A DNA stretch of 12,906 bases, taken from positions 1 through 12,906 of the forward strand of contig JBGAWA010000108.1 of NCBI GenBank assembly GCA_044227805.1, in the 5' to 3' direction. This DNA comes from JACCZZ01 sp044227805. GTDB taxonomy: Bacteria; Bacteroidota; Bacteroidia; Chitinophagales; UBA10324. This document shows, one piece after another, positions 1 to 6,375 of this stretch; position 1 is the stretch's first letter, and each line of letters starts with the position of its first letter. The notes below the pieces were generated by a model. It did no database searches and was not told where the DNA came from. It was given only the letters and a program-made list of their open reading frames with translations. Position numbers and translations under genes: made by a program.

Positions 1-1259
1 CGGAGAAGGTCGAATTTCTCGGTTATGAAACTATGGAAACTACCGCAGTGGTAACTAAGTACAGGAAACAAAAAGCGAAAGAGAAGGAAATCTTTCAGCT
101 TGTGCTGGACAAGACGCCCTTCTATGCAGAAAGCGGCGGACAGGTCGGCGATCATGGAAAATTATTTTTTGGGGAAGAAGTGCTTGACGTACTGGATACC
201 AGGAAGGAAAATGAACTCATTATTCATTTTGTCAACCGTTTCCCGGCTTCATTCGAAGGGGTCGTTACTGCTAAGGTGGAACGTGATACACGATGCGATA
301 CCATGAATAATCATACCGCCACCCATTTGTTGCATGCTGCATTACGAAAAATTCTTGGCAATCATGTTCAGCAGAAGGGATCGTTGGTGGCACCTGATCA
401 CCTGCGTTTTGATTTTTCTCATTTCGCTAAAGTGTCTAAGGAAGAATTGGAGGCAATGGAGAAATTGGTGAATCAGAAAATACGGGAGAATATTCAGCGT
501 GAAGTGGAAGTAATGCCCGTTGAAGAGGCCCTGAAGACCGGCGCGATGGCGCTCTTTGGCGAGAAATATGGAGACTTCGTTCGTGTTGTTACTTTTGACA
601 AAGAATTTTCGAGAGAATTATGCGGTGGTACGCATGTGCCATCAACAGGTGTGATCGGATACTTTAAGATTATTGCTGAAGGCGCAGTTGCCGCCGGCGT
701 AAGGCGCATAGAAGCGGTGACCGGAAAAGTTGCGGAAGCAATGATCCGTGACGCATTCAAACGGCTGGAAACAATTGGATCATTGCTGGGAAATGTAAAG
801 GATGCAGAGAAAAGCATACAGCAACTGTTGGATGATCAGGCTCAATTAAGAAAGCAAGTGGAAGCATTCACGGGCTTACAGGTGATGCAGGTTAAAGAAG
901 CCTTAAAAGCCGGAGTCGAAAATATTGGCGGCATACACTTCATTGGGGCCGTCACTCCATTACATTCCATAGAGGCTTTAAAGAAACTGGCCTATGACCT
1001 GCGCAATGAAATGGAAAATTTCGTTGGGGTGCTGGGCACTGAAATAGCAGGGAAAGCGCACCTTGTTATAATAATCTCTGATAATCTTGTTGATGGGAAA
1101 GGACTTGATGCCGGAAAAATGATCAGGGTAATCAGCAAAGAGATCAGTGGAGGAGGTGGCGGGCAGAAATTTTTTGCAACAGCAGGCGGCACTAATCCAT
1201 CCGGAATTAATAAAGCAATAGATAATTCAAGGGAATTGCTGAAATCTGCGGTAGGTTAA
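1..1259 (+). CDS. alaS: Alanyl-tRNA synthetase, C-terminal part (5' end outside window)
   Basis: This cytoplasmic enzyme charges tRNA-Ala with alanine and edits mischarged Ser/Gly. The frame is open from base 3 to the edge (EKVEFLGYE before the first Met at 33), so the catalytic N-terminal half is missing only because of the window boundary. Counting from the Met at 33, the editing domain shows the AESGGQVGDHG motif (32-42), the zinc ligands H94 and H98 in HTATH, and C197 and H201 in CGGTH, with the conserved LRFDFSH between them. A coiled stretch (about 235-285) leads to the C-Ala/DHHA1 domain, whose glycine-rich SGGGGGQ and AGGTNPSG motifs lie near 373-393. All editing residues are intact. 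It converges with the small lipoprotein downstream, 36 bases away, and I see no clear terminator between them. Identification is firm. Confidence 0.97.
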   Translation, partial: EKVEFLGYETMETTAVVTKYRKQKAKEKEIFQLVLDKTPFYAESGGQVGDHGKLFFGEEVLDVLDTRKENELIIHFVNRFPASFEGVVTAKVERDTRCDTMNNHTATHLLHAALRKILGNHVQQKGSLVAPDHLRFDFSHFAKVSKEELEAMEKLVNQKIRENIQREVEVMPVEEALKTGAMALFGEKYGDFVRVVTFDKEFSRELCGGTHVPSTGVIGYFKIIAEGAVAAGVRRIEAVTGKVAEAMIRDAFKRLETIGSLLGNVKDAEKSIQQLLDDQAQLRKQVEAFTGLQVMQVKEALKAGVENIGGIHFIGAVTPLHSIEALKKLAYDLRNEMENFVGVLGTEIAGKAHLVIIISDNLVDGKGLDAGKMIRVISKEISGGGGGQKFFATAGGTNPSGINKAIDNSRELLKSAVG

Positions 1260-1295
1260 TGCGTGGCTTTATATCCGTACTGTCCCAACTTTATA

Positions 1296-1739
1296 TCATT
1301 GCACCTTTTTGCCCGCAAACGTCATCTGTGTATTATCATAAAACTGCGGAGGATCATAGGAACCGCTGATAGCTTCTGTAAAGAGATATAAACTGTCTCC
1401 TTTAAAATTACCTTCAATATTATGGTTGAATTCATTGAATGTAAAGTAACCGGCAGAATCCACTGCAATGGCAGGAGCATCACTGCCGTGAATACTGATT
1501 AAGCCGACTCCCTCATCTGTAATGGTAACGGAATAGGCATATGCGGTATCAATTTTATACACTCCAATATCATTAACGCCTGCACTGTGTTTGTTCACCC
1601 ATCCATCGTAAGTGCCTGCATATTTAATGGTATCTTCCGGAGTTGGAGGCGGCACCACAATGGGCGGTGTGTCTTTCTTGCATGATGCAAATGCAAGCAG
1701 CAGGCTAAAGAAGAGAAATGGTAATCTTTTGTTTTTCAC
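1296..1739 (-). CDS. Small lipoprotein of unknown function
   Basis: This is a short exported protein. I choose the GTG at 1739 rather than the ATG at 1778: it gives MKNKRLPFLFF..., a normal lipoprotein signal peptide with basic n-region, hydrophobic core and lipobox FASC, with the lipid-bearing Cys at residue 20. The ATG would put 32 residues before the Cys with an odd n-region, and a TAnnTTTG box at 1747-1754 lies inside that extension. After the Cys come KKD and a proline-rich linker (PPIVVPPPTPED), then about 110 residues predicted as beta-rich (alternating YxGxY, DxAY and GxGL patterns). The size and the 'YAGTYDGW' opening resemble lipocalin-like small lipoproteins of Bacteroidota, but I do not recognise a named family. 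It converges with alaS. Confidence 0.7.
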   Translation of the reverse strand: MKNKRLPFLFFSLLLAFASCKKDTPPIVVPPPTPEDTIKYAGTYDGWVNKHSAGVNDIGVYKIDTAYAYSVTITDEGVGLISIHGSDAPAIAVDSAGYFTFNEFNHNIEGNFKGDSLYLFTEAISGSYDPPQFYDNTQMTFAGKKVQ

Positions 1740-1746
1740 AGCGGGG

Positions 1747-1772
1747 CAAAAATAGGATAAATTCCGTTTCAA
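1747..1772 (-). promoter_or_regulatory. Putative Bacteroidota-type promoter for the small lipoprotein
   Basis: Read on the minus strand, TATTTTTG (1747-1754) matches the Bacteroidota -7 consensus TAnnTTTG exactly. A TTG (1770-1772) lies 15 bases upstream, slightly closer than the usual 17-23. The expected start of transcription falls almost at the GTG at 1739, so the message would be leaderless or nearly so. This is inference from consensus only. Confidence 0.4.
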
Positions 1773-1787
1773 AAACACGATAAGAAA

Positions 1788-1868
1788 ATGATAGCTTACC
1801 GGGAACTTGATCTTGCTGTCGTATTGCCAACTGACGGAGAAATGATTATGGATGGCTGGAATGACTGA
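1788..1868 (+). CDS. Possible 26-residue small ORF, low confidence
   Basis: Between the divergent lipoprotein and the barrel gene, an ATG after an A-rich stretch (ataagaaa) opens a 26-codon frame encoding MIAYRELDLAVVL... and ending ...DGWND. The composition looks protein-like, but it is too short to judge. It has no recognisable domain, signal peptide or membrane segment, and no clear promoter box in front. It could be a chance ORF, a remnant of a larger gene, or a real small peptide. Confidence 0.12.
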   Translation: MIAYRELDLAVVLPTDGEMIMDGWND

Positions 1869-1951
1869 AATCCGATGCTACACTGTGGAAAACAGATATG
1901 CCGGAATTCATGCAAGTAACCTAACTTGAGCAAATCAACCAACACGCGTTT

Positions 1952-3346
1952 ATGACCCGGCAAGTGATATTGATTTTTTCATTCTTCATCGCTGCTCAGT
2001 CTTTGTCAGGGCAGGATTTATTGAGTTATGGCGGCGGAACATTTGGCGCAGGTACAACATTATTCCGCGACTACCAGGCGGCTGGGATTAACCCTGCTAA
2101 CCTCGGCATTTTTGGAAATGAGACACAAATGACATTTGCCTTCTTTGACGCCACCGGCGTAGTATTTTCCAATGCATTGACGAAAACAGATCTTGTTCAA
2201 TCTATTCTTAAAGGAAAAAAACTTACCGATGAAGAAAAAAATTCAATTGCGCAGTTATTTGCGGAAGACGGCCTTTCATTTAAAAGTGAAATGATGCCTG
2301 TCGGATTCGCCGTTCAGGTTCCAAAAGTCGGAGGATTTTCTTTTACGTGGCGAGAGAAACTGTCGGGCGATGCCATCCTGAATAAGGCCTTCGCAGACCT
2401 GGTATTTAACGGTATTCATTCTTCTTATATCGACAGCATCATTTACGATGCAAGCGGTTACCTGGTGGGAATTACGGATACGCTCTTGCCTTACTCAAAG
2501 TATTTTGACGGATCTTCCATGCAGTTCAGCTGGACCCGCAATTTTAATATCAGCTATGGCAGAAAATTATTCGACCTCGAAGGCATCAGCATCTATGGCG
2601 GCGCCGGTATCAATTTCCTGCTGGGTAATGCCATAACAGATATAAGCTATGCAGATAATGTAGCCGAAGGTTTTGCCGCTTATTCTTCTGTTTTTGATAT
2701 TGATTTCGCCAACGTTACCAATCCGCAACTGGATCTGAAGGGCAACCTGTATCCTGTTGGCAGAGGATTCGCCGTGGATGTGGGTGGAACGATTGCTATC
2801 AAGGACAAAATTTTTGCAGGAATCTCTGTTACCAATGTAGGGTCTATGAAATGGAAAGGAAACCTGGTTTCACTCAACGATGGCATCCTCGACAGTGTTG
2901 TGAATTTTGTAGGCGTCAATTCGGCAGATATTTATTCTGATATCTCAGGACTGTTAAACGCAGGTGGCTTATTCAGCTGGACGCCAGAATCTGAAATCAC
3001 CCAAACATTACCGGCGTTATTGCGTATCGGTGGTGCCATAAGGCCTTTGGCACAACTGGAAATTGGCTTGGATATCATACAACCGATGAATAAAAATCCG
3101 GGCAGTATCCAAAATACACAGATCGCAACACTGGTTAGTTTTAATCCAATCAGAGCTGTTAAGCTCACCACCGGTTTCATGGGCGGTGGAATCGCGAACT
3201 TCGATATTCCATTAGGTGTATCTTTCAGCTTTACTCCTGAACAGGCTTGGCAAATCAGTTTGGGAACGAGGGATATCGTTTCCTTCTTTAGGCAAAATAC
3301 GCCAACACTGTCACTCAGTGTTTCATTTTTAAGGTTTAGTATGTAG
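1952..3346 (+). CDS. DUF5723-type outer-membrane beta-barrel protein
   Basis: This is a 464-residue exported protein. The N-terminus (MTRQVILIFSFFIAAQSLSG, then Q) is a signal peptide with likely cleavage after about residue 20. The mature start, with GGGTFGAGTTLFRDYQA followed by GINPANLGIF, is the hallmark opening of the DUF5723 family of Bacteroidota outer-membrane proteins, related to the FadL/PorV-like barrels that also start with a 'xNPAxLG' turn. The rest alternates hydrophobic and polar residues with many Gly and aromatics (SYGRKLFDL, GIGLDI-like strands, a C-terminal LSLSVSFLRFSM strand), as expected for a barrel. The substrate or partner is unknown. It is monocistronic by context, and repeat copy 1 follows 73 bases after the stop. 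Confidence 0.8.
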   Translation: MTRQVILIFSFFIAAQSLSGQDLLSYGGGTFGAGTTLFRDYQAAGINPANLGIFGNETQMTFAFFDATGVVFSNALTKTDLVQSILKGKKLTDEEKNSIAQLFAEDGLSFKSEMMPVGFAVQVPKVGGFSFTWREKLSGDAILNKAFADLVFNGIHSSYIDSIIYDASGYLVGITDTLLPYSKYFDGSSMQFSWTRNFNISYGRKLFDLEGISIYGGAGINFLLGNAITDISYADNVAEGFAAYSSVFDIDFANVTNPQLDLKGNLYPVGRGFAVDVGGTIAIKDKIFAGISVTNVGSMKWKGNLVSLNDGILDSVVNFVGVNSADIYSDISGLLNAGGLFSWTPESEITQTLPALLRIGGAIRPLAQLEIGLDIIQPMNKNPGSIQNTQIATLVSFNPIRAVKLTTGFMGGGIANFDIPLGVSFSFTPEQAWQISLGTRDIVSFFRQNTPTLSLSVSFLRFSM

Positions 3347-3419
3347 TATTCATAACAGCACGTTGTCAATAGTCCGTTAGTGATCTGCTTTTAAAGCAAT
3401 GAACACATTACAGGTAGAT

Positions 3420-3581
3420 TTAACCCACATTTTGCAATTCAAAACGGCGCCGGGTTTAACCCCGACATAGAACTGCTTAGGGTTTGCGAAACATTTCTTT
3501 TCTTGAAAAAGATGAGCAAACCCTTAGCAGTTCTCAGTCGTAGCGAAGCGGGATTTTTTCTACTGAAAAATCCGGGTTTAA
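3420..3581 (+). repeat. Structured intergenic repeat element, copy 1 (complete)
   Basis: This is the full-length copy of an element of about 162 bp seen three times in the window. It starts at TTAACCC (3420) and ends at GGGTTTAA (3574-3581). The core stem pairs AGAACTGCTTAGGGTTTGC (3469-3487) with GCAAACCCTTAGCAGTTCT (3516-3534): 18 of 19 pairs form, with one T-T mismatch (3478/3525). The 28-base loop begins GAAACATTTC. An outer CGAC/GTCG pairing (3463-3466 with 3537-3540) extends it across a small internal loop. A second hairpin follows: GGATTTTT (3551-3558), 7-base loop, AAAAATCC (3566-3573). About 90% identical to copy 2 by eye. No coding capacity is conserved. Confidence 0.85.
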
Positions 3582-3636
3582 TGATGAATAATTGCTGTTG
3601 TACCTTCTGCTGCTTGCCCCAGGGCGGTTACCCGCA

Positions 3637-3669
3637 TTGTCAATCCTTTCAGCCGGTTTTATATCTTTG
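3637..3669 (+). promoter_or_regulatory. Strong match to a Bacteroidota promoter
   Basis: TTG (3637-3639), a 22-base spacer, then TATCTTTG (3662-3669), an exact TAnnTTTG. Transcription would begin near 3676, directly before the terminator-like hairpin at 3685-3710 and about 227 bases before the TlpA-like gene. It may give that gene a long attenuated leader or drive a tiny RNA. Consensus-based inference only. Confidence 0.45.
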
Positions 3670-3684
3670 CCGCTTGCTTTAACT

Positions 3685-3710
3685 GGGTTAAGACTCTTGA
3701 GCCCTTTTTT
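3685..3710 (+). terminator. Terminator-like hairpin with T-run
   Basis: GGGTTAAG (3685-3692), loop ACT, CTTGAGCCC (3696-3704), then six T. The stem forms eight pairs including one G-T, with a single bulged G. It is followed immediately by the T-run, as in intrinsic terminators on the plus strand. It is about 340 bases after the barrel gene and only about 10 bases after the predicted start of transcription at 3676. The upstream TTTAA (3678-3682) can instead pair with TTAAG (3688-3692), which would block this hairpin. Confidence 0.5.
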
Positions 3711-3902
3711 GGAGTTCAAATCAGAAAGGCCTTAATTTGAAATGTGGTATAAAGAATTAAGGAAGAGCAGACCGAAAACAGTTTCGGGATAAAGTGGAGG
3801 CAACAGTTAACGCTTTTTTGGTTGAAGCCTGATGCAATAAGTGCTTCCTGCTGTTACAGGGGTAAATGTTTGTCGAATTAATTTGAATCAAAATAATAGA
3901 AA

Positions 3903-5054
3903 ATGAAAAAGCAATTTTTGATACTGCTGGTGATAACAGGTTCCTTCTTATCCTGCCAGTCCACCACAAAAGGTGGCATGACGGTGAAGGGAGAGTTGAA
4001 GAATCTTCCGGCAGACTCCAGGGTATTCCTGGAAGAGTTGACTTATTCCACGAGAAATGCGGTTGATACATCGGCAGTAGATGCGAAGGGTAAATTTTCA
4101 TTGACGACTACCGTAAAGAATGCTGGCCTTTACCAGTTACGTATTGGTGAACAGCGGGCTATTTTCCTGGTGTTGGATGAAAAGACAGGAACGGTAGAGG
4201 TGCAGGCGGATACAGCGGATATCAGCAATTTCACCTATAAGGTGAAGGGCTCGCCGGCTACTGATCAACTGCGCGAATTCATCAGGAACACAAAGATTTT
4301 AGGGGAGGCATTTGGCACAGCCATGAATGATTATAATCAGCATGTGAACAGTGTAACACCTGATTCCATCCGAAAAATTTATGAAGGACAGGTGATGAAG
4401 GCAGACAGCAATTTCCGGAAATATGCCTATGCTTATATTGATACCGTGAAGAATCCCATTATCGGTGTCTTCGCGGCCAGCAATCTGAACTATGATAATG
4501 ATGCAGCGGCGATTGATAAGCTGGCTGACAGACTAAATAAGGATAACGGTCAGTTGCCATTCGTACAAGATTATATGAAAGTGGTGACGGATCAAAAAAA
4601 TCAGCTGAAGCAGCAAAGCAGCGGACCGGTATTTCAGAAGGGCAGTGAAGTGCCTGACATCGCCTTACAGGATTTCAACGGGAAGGTTATCAAACTATCA
4701 TCGCTCAGAGGGCAGGTGGTGTTGCTTGATTTCTGGGCTTCGTGGTGCGGTCCTTGCCGGAAAGAAAATCCCAATGTGGTGAAAGCGTATGAAGCTTATA
4801 AGAGCAAGGGATTTACTATTTACAGTGTTTCACTGGATACCGATAAGGATAAGTGGGTGGCAGGCATTAAAAAAGATCAGTTGATGTGGCCTTATCATGT
4901 AAGTGACCTGAAGGGATGGCAATCGGCTGTTTGTGAGTCTTATGGCGTACGTTCCATTCCGCAGAGTTTCTTGCTGGATAAAGATGGAAAAATCATTGCC
5001 ACCAACCTGCGGGGCGATGCTTTGATGAATACACTGCAAACAGTTTTTCAATAG
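3903..5054 (+). CDS. DUF4369 / TlpA-like thioredoxin-fold lipoprotein
   Basis: This 383-residue protein is an envelope lipoprotein thiol-disulfide oxidoreductase of the TlpA/ResA group. The signal peptide MKKQFLILLVITGSFLSC has its lipobox Cys at residue 18. Residues about 24-115 form a DUF4369-like beta domain (VKGELKNLPADSRVFLEEL, then VDAKGKFSL). A helical linker runs to about 240, and residues about 245-383 are the redoxin/TlpA domain. It has the active site W281-C282-G283-P284-C285 in FWASWCGPCRKENP and the cis-proline loop SIPQ (P353). The length and domain order are typical of the many Bacteroidota paralogues. The electron donor and targets are unknown. It is convergent with purM, with 41 bases between. 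The start follows a very A-rich leader (aaaataatagaaa), usual for this phylum. Confidence 0.9.
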   Translation: MKKQFLILLVITGSFLSCQSTTKGGMTVKGELKNLPADSRVFLEELTYSTRNAVDTSAVDAKGKFSLTTTVKNAGLYQLRIGEQRAIFLVLDEKTGTVEVQADTADISNFTYKVKGSPATDQLREFIRNTKILGEAFGTAMNDYNQHVNSVTPDSIRKIYEGQVMKADSNFRKYAYAYIDTVKNPIIGVFAASNLNYDNDAAAIDKLADRLNKDNGQLPFVQDYMKVVTDQKNQLKQQSSGPVFQKGSEVPDIALQDFNGKVIKLSSLRGQVVLLDFWASWCGPCRKENPNVVKAYEAYKSKGFTIYSVSLDTDKDKWVAGIKKDQLMWPYHVSDLKGWQSAVCESYGVRSIPQSFLLDKDGKIIATNLRGDALMNTLQTVFQ

Positions 5055-5073
5055 GGTTGCCAGCGAGGAATAA

Positions 5074-5088
5074 TTACCGGAACGGTAA
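5074..5088. terminator. Symmetric hairpin between convergent genes
   Basis: TTACCG, loop GAA, CGGTAA: a perfect 6-bp stem in the 41-base gap between the TlpA-like gene (+) and purM (-). No long T-run follows on either strand; on the minus strand it is followed by TTATT. It may help end transcription from both sides, but the evidence is weak. Confidence 0.3.
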
Positions 5089-5095
5089 GCAGGTA

Positions 5096-6265
5096 TCAGT
5101 ATTCAAATTTTCCATGTTCGCTTGCTATCGTTAATCGTTTTCCATCTGATGGTTCACAGTAGCCAATAATGCGTGCGTCAATTTCAAACAAAGCGGCAAT
5201 GTCAATTAGTGATGCAGCATTTTTTTCCTCCGTATAGATCTCCATCCGGTGCCCCATATTAAACACCCTGTACATATCCTGCCATGGCGTGGCTGATTCC
5301 TGTTGAATAAGTTTAAACACCGGCGGAACAGGGAACAAGTTGTCTTTAATAATGTGCAACTTATCGGTATAGTGCAATATCTTTTGCTGGCCGCCACCAC
5401 TGCAGTGAATCATCCCGTGTATCGCTCCGGAAAAATGTTCCAGCATTTTATGAATAACAGGAAGATAGGTTCGTGTAGGAGAGAGCAGCAGTTTTCCGAC
5501 ATTCAGGTTGGCGTCTTCAAAACTGTCTGTCACTTTCTTCGATCCTGAATAAATCAGATCAGCGCGCACGTTATCGTCAAAGGTCTCAGGGTACTTTCCA
5601 TAATAGGAGTGATCGAGTACATCATGACGGGCGGCAGTAAGTCCATTGCTTCCTATACCGCTATTATAAGTCGATTCATACGTTGCTTTACCAAAGGAAG
5701 CGAGGCCAATGATAACATCACCTGCTGGAATTTCGTTTTTGATCACCCGTTCCCGCAGCATCCTGCAACTGATAGTAGAATCAACTGAAACGGTTTTCAC
5801 AATATCACCCAAATCTGCAGTCTCACCGCCCATATAATGAATCTCAATACCATGAGACTGCATCAGCTGCATAAATTCAGCGGTGCCTGCAATGATTTCT
5901 GCCAGCACAGCAGCAGGTACGAGGTGTTTATTCCTGTTAATGATTGAAGAAAAGAGAAATGGTCCGGTAGCGCCTGCACAGATCAGGTCATCAGTATTCA
6001 TGACAATCGAATCCTGTGCGATGCCTCTCCAGACGGAGACATCGCCCGTTTCTTTCCAGTAGAGGTAGGCGAGAGAAGATTTGGTGCCGGCACCATCCGC
6101 ATGCACTATGCTGCACCAATATGGGTCGTTAGAAAAATGGTCCGGAAAAATTTTACAGAATGCATGGGGGAATAGTCCTTTGTCGAGTCCGGAAATGGCT
6201 GCATACACGTCTTCTTTAGAAGCCGACACGCCACGCTGATTGTACTTTAATTCTTTTGAACTCAT
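5096..6265 (-). CDS. purM: Phosphoribosylformylglycinamidine cyclo-ligase (AIR synthase), Bacteroidota type
   Basis: This enzyme makes aminoimidazole ribonucleotide from FGAM with ATP, step five of purine synthesis, in the cytoplasm. The 389-residue protein is longer than the roughly 345-residue proteobacterial PurM but matches the Bacteroidota form. Its features are the N-terminal RYNQRGVSASKEDV-type opening (here KYNQRGVSASKEDV), the HADGAGTKSS phosphate loop (55-64), the NTDDL motif (90-94), GGETAD (146-151), the GLASFGKATYE segment, and the C-terminal half with HCSGGGQQKI and FNMGHRMEIY. Start ATG at 6265 is followed directly by conserved sequence. It lies 106 bases downstream of eno in the same direction. 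Read-through from eno is possible, as I see no strong promoter box in the gap. Some members are annotated only as AIR synthase-related proteins; PurM is the best call. Confidence 0.9.
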   Translation of the reverse strand: MSSKELKYNQRGVSASKEDVYAAISGLDKGLFPHAFCKIFPDHFSNDPYWCSIVHADGAGTKSSLAYLYWKETGDVSVWRGIAQDSIVMNTDDLICAGATGPFLFSSIINRNKHLVPAAVLAEIIAGTAEFMQLMQSHGIEIHYMGGETADLGDIVKTVSVDSTISCRMLRERVIKNEIPAGDVIIGLASFGKATYESTYNSGIGSNGLTAARHDVLDHSYYGKYPETFDDNVRADLIYSGSKKVTDSFEDANLNVGKLLLSPTRTYLPVIHKMLEHFSGAIHGMIHCSGGGQQKILHYTDKLHIIKDNLFPVPPVFKLIQQESATPWQDMYRVFNMGHRMEIYTEEKNAASLIDIAALFEIDARIIGYCEPSDGKRLTIASEHGKFEY

Positions 6266-6335
6266 GCGCTATTAAAAATGAAAACAGGAGCAAACGCCAA
6301 TACCATTCATCACCTAATCAAAATGATGCCTTGTG

Positions 6336-6375
6336 CAGCTATTGATGCAGCCAATAGCTGAATAATTTCAGCTAT
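6336..6375 (-). promoter_or_regulatory. Three interlocking hairpin arms at the end of eno
   Basis: On the minus strand, ATAGCTGAA (6375-6367, containing the eno stop TAG) pairs perfectly over 9 bp with TTCAGCTAT (6362-6354) across a 4-base loop. The middle arm, read as CAGCTATTG (6360-6352), also pairs perfectly over 9 bp with CAATAGCTG (6344-6336) across 7 bases. The two hairpins share bases, so only one can form at a time. No T-run follows. It may be an alternative terminator, a 3'-end stabiliser or a control point between eno and purM. Confidence 0.45.

Larger units (their letters stand above)
3582..3902. other. Gene-poor stretch before the TlpA-like lipoprotein gene
   Basis: No convincing gene lies here. 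It holds a promoter-like pair (3637-3669), a terminator-like hairpin (3685-3710) and a 16-codon ORF at 3742-3792 (MWYKELRKSRPKTVSG) with no supporting signal. TTAATTTG at 3878-3885 matches the TAnnTTTG box at 7 of 8 positions and could serve as the near promoter of the gene starting at 3903. The remainder shows nothing I can name. Confidence 0.5.

Noticed and set aside
3541..3552. GCGAAGC mini-hairpin in copies 1 and 2 as a functional motif of the repeat
   Set aside because: This heptamer is very stable as DNA and occurs in both close copies, but copy 3 has GTACAGT at the same place, so it is not conserved.
3420..3581. Integron attC site (ATTTAAC resembles the R'' core, with a folded imperfect stem downstream of a gene)
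   Set aside because: The opposite core does not match GTTRRRY, copies 2 and 3 do not keep the R'' core, neighbouring genes are not cassettes, and no integrase is present.
3534..3719. 61-residue minus-strand ORF overlapping repeat copy 1 and the terminator-like hairpin
   Set aside because: Low-complexity basic composition, no recognisable domain, and it covers structured non-coding sequence.
3660..3725. tRNA-like features (CTCTTGA like an anticodon loop, GTTCAAATC like a T-loop at near-correct spacing)
   Set aside because: No acceptor stem, no T-stem pairing and no anticodon-stem pairing could be built. The CTTGA part is explained by the terminator-like hairpin.
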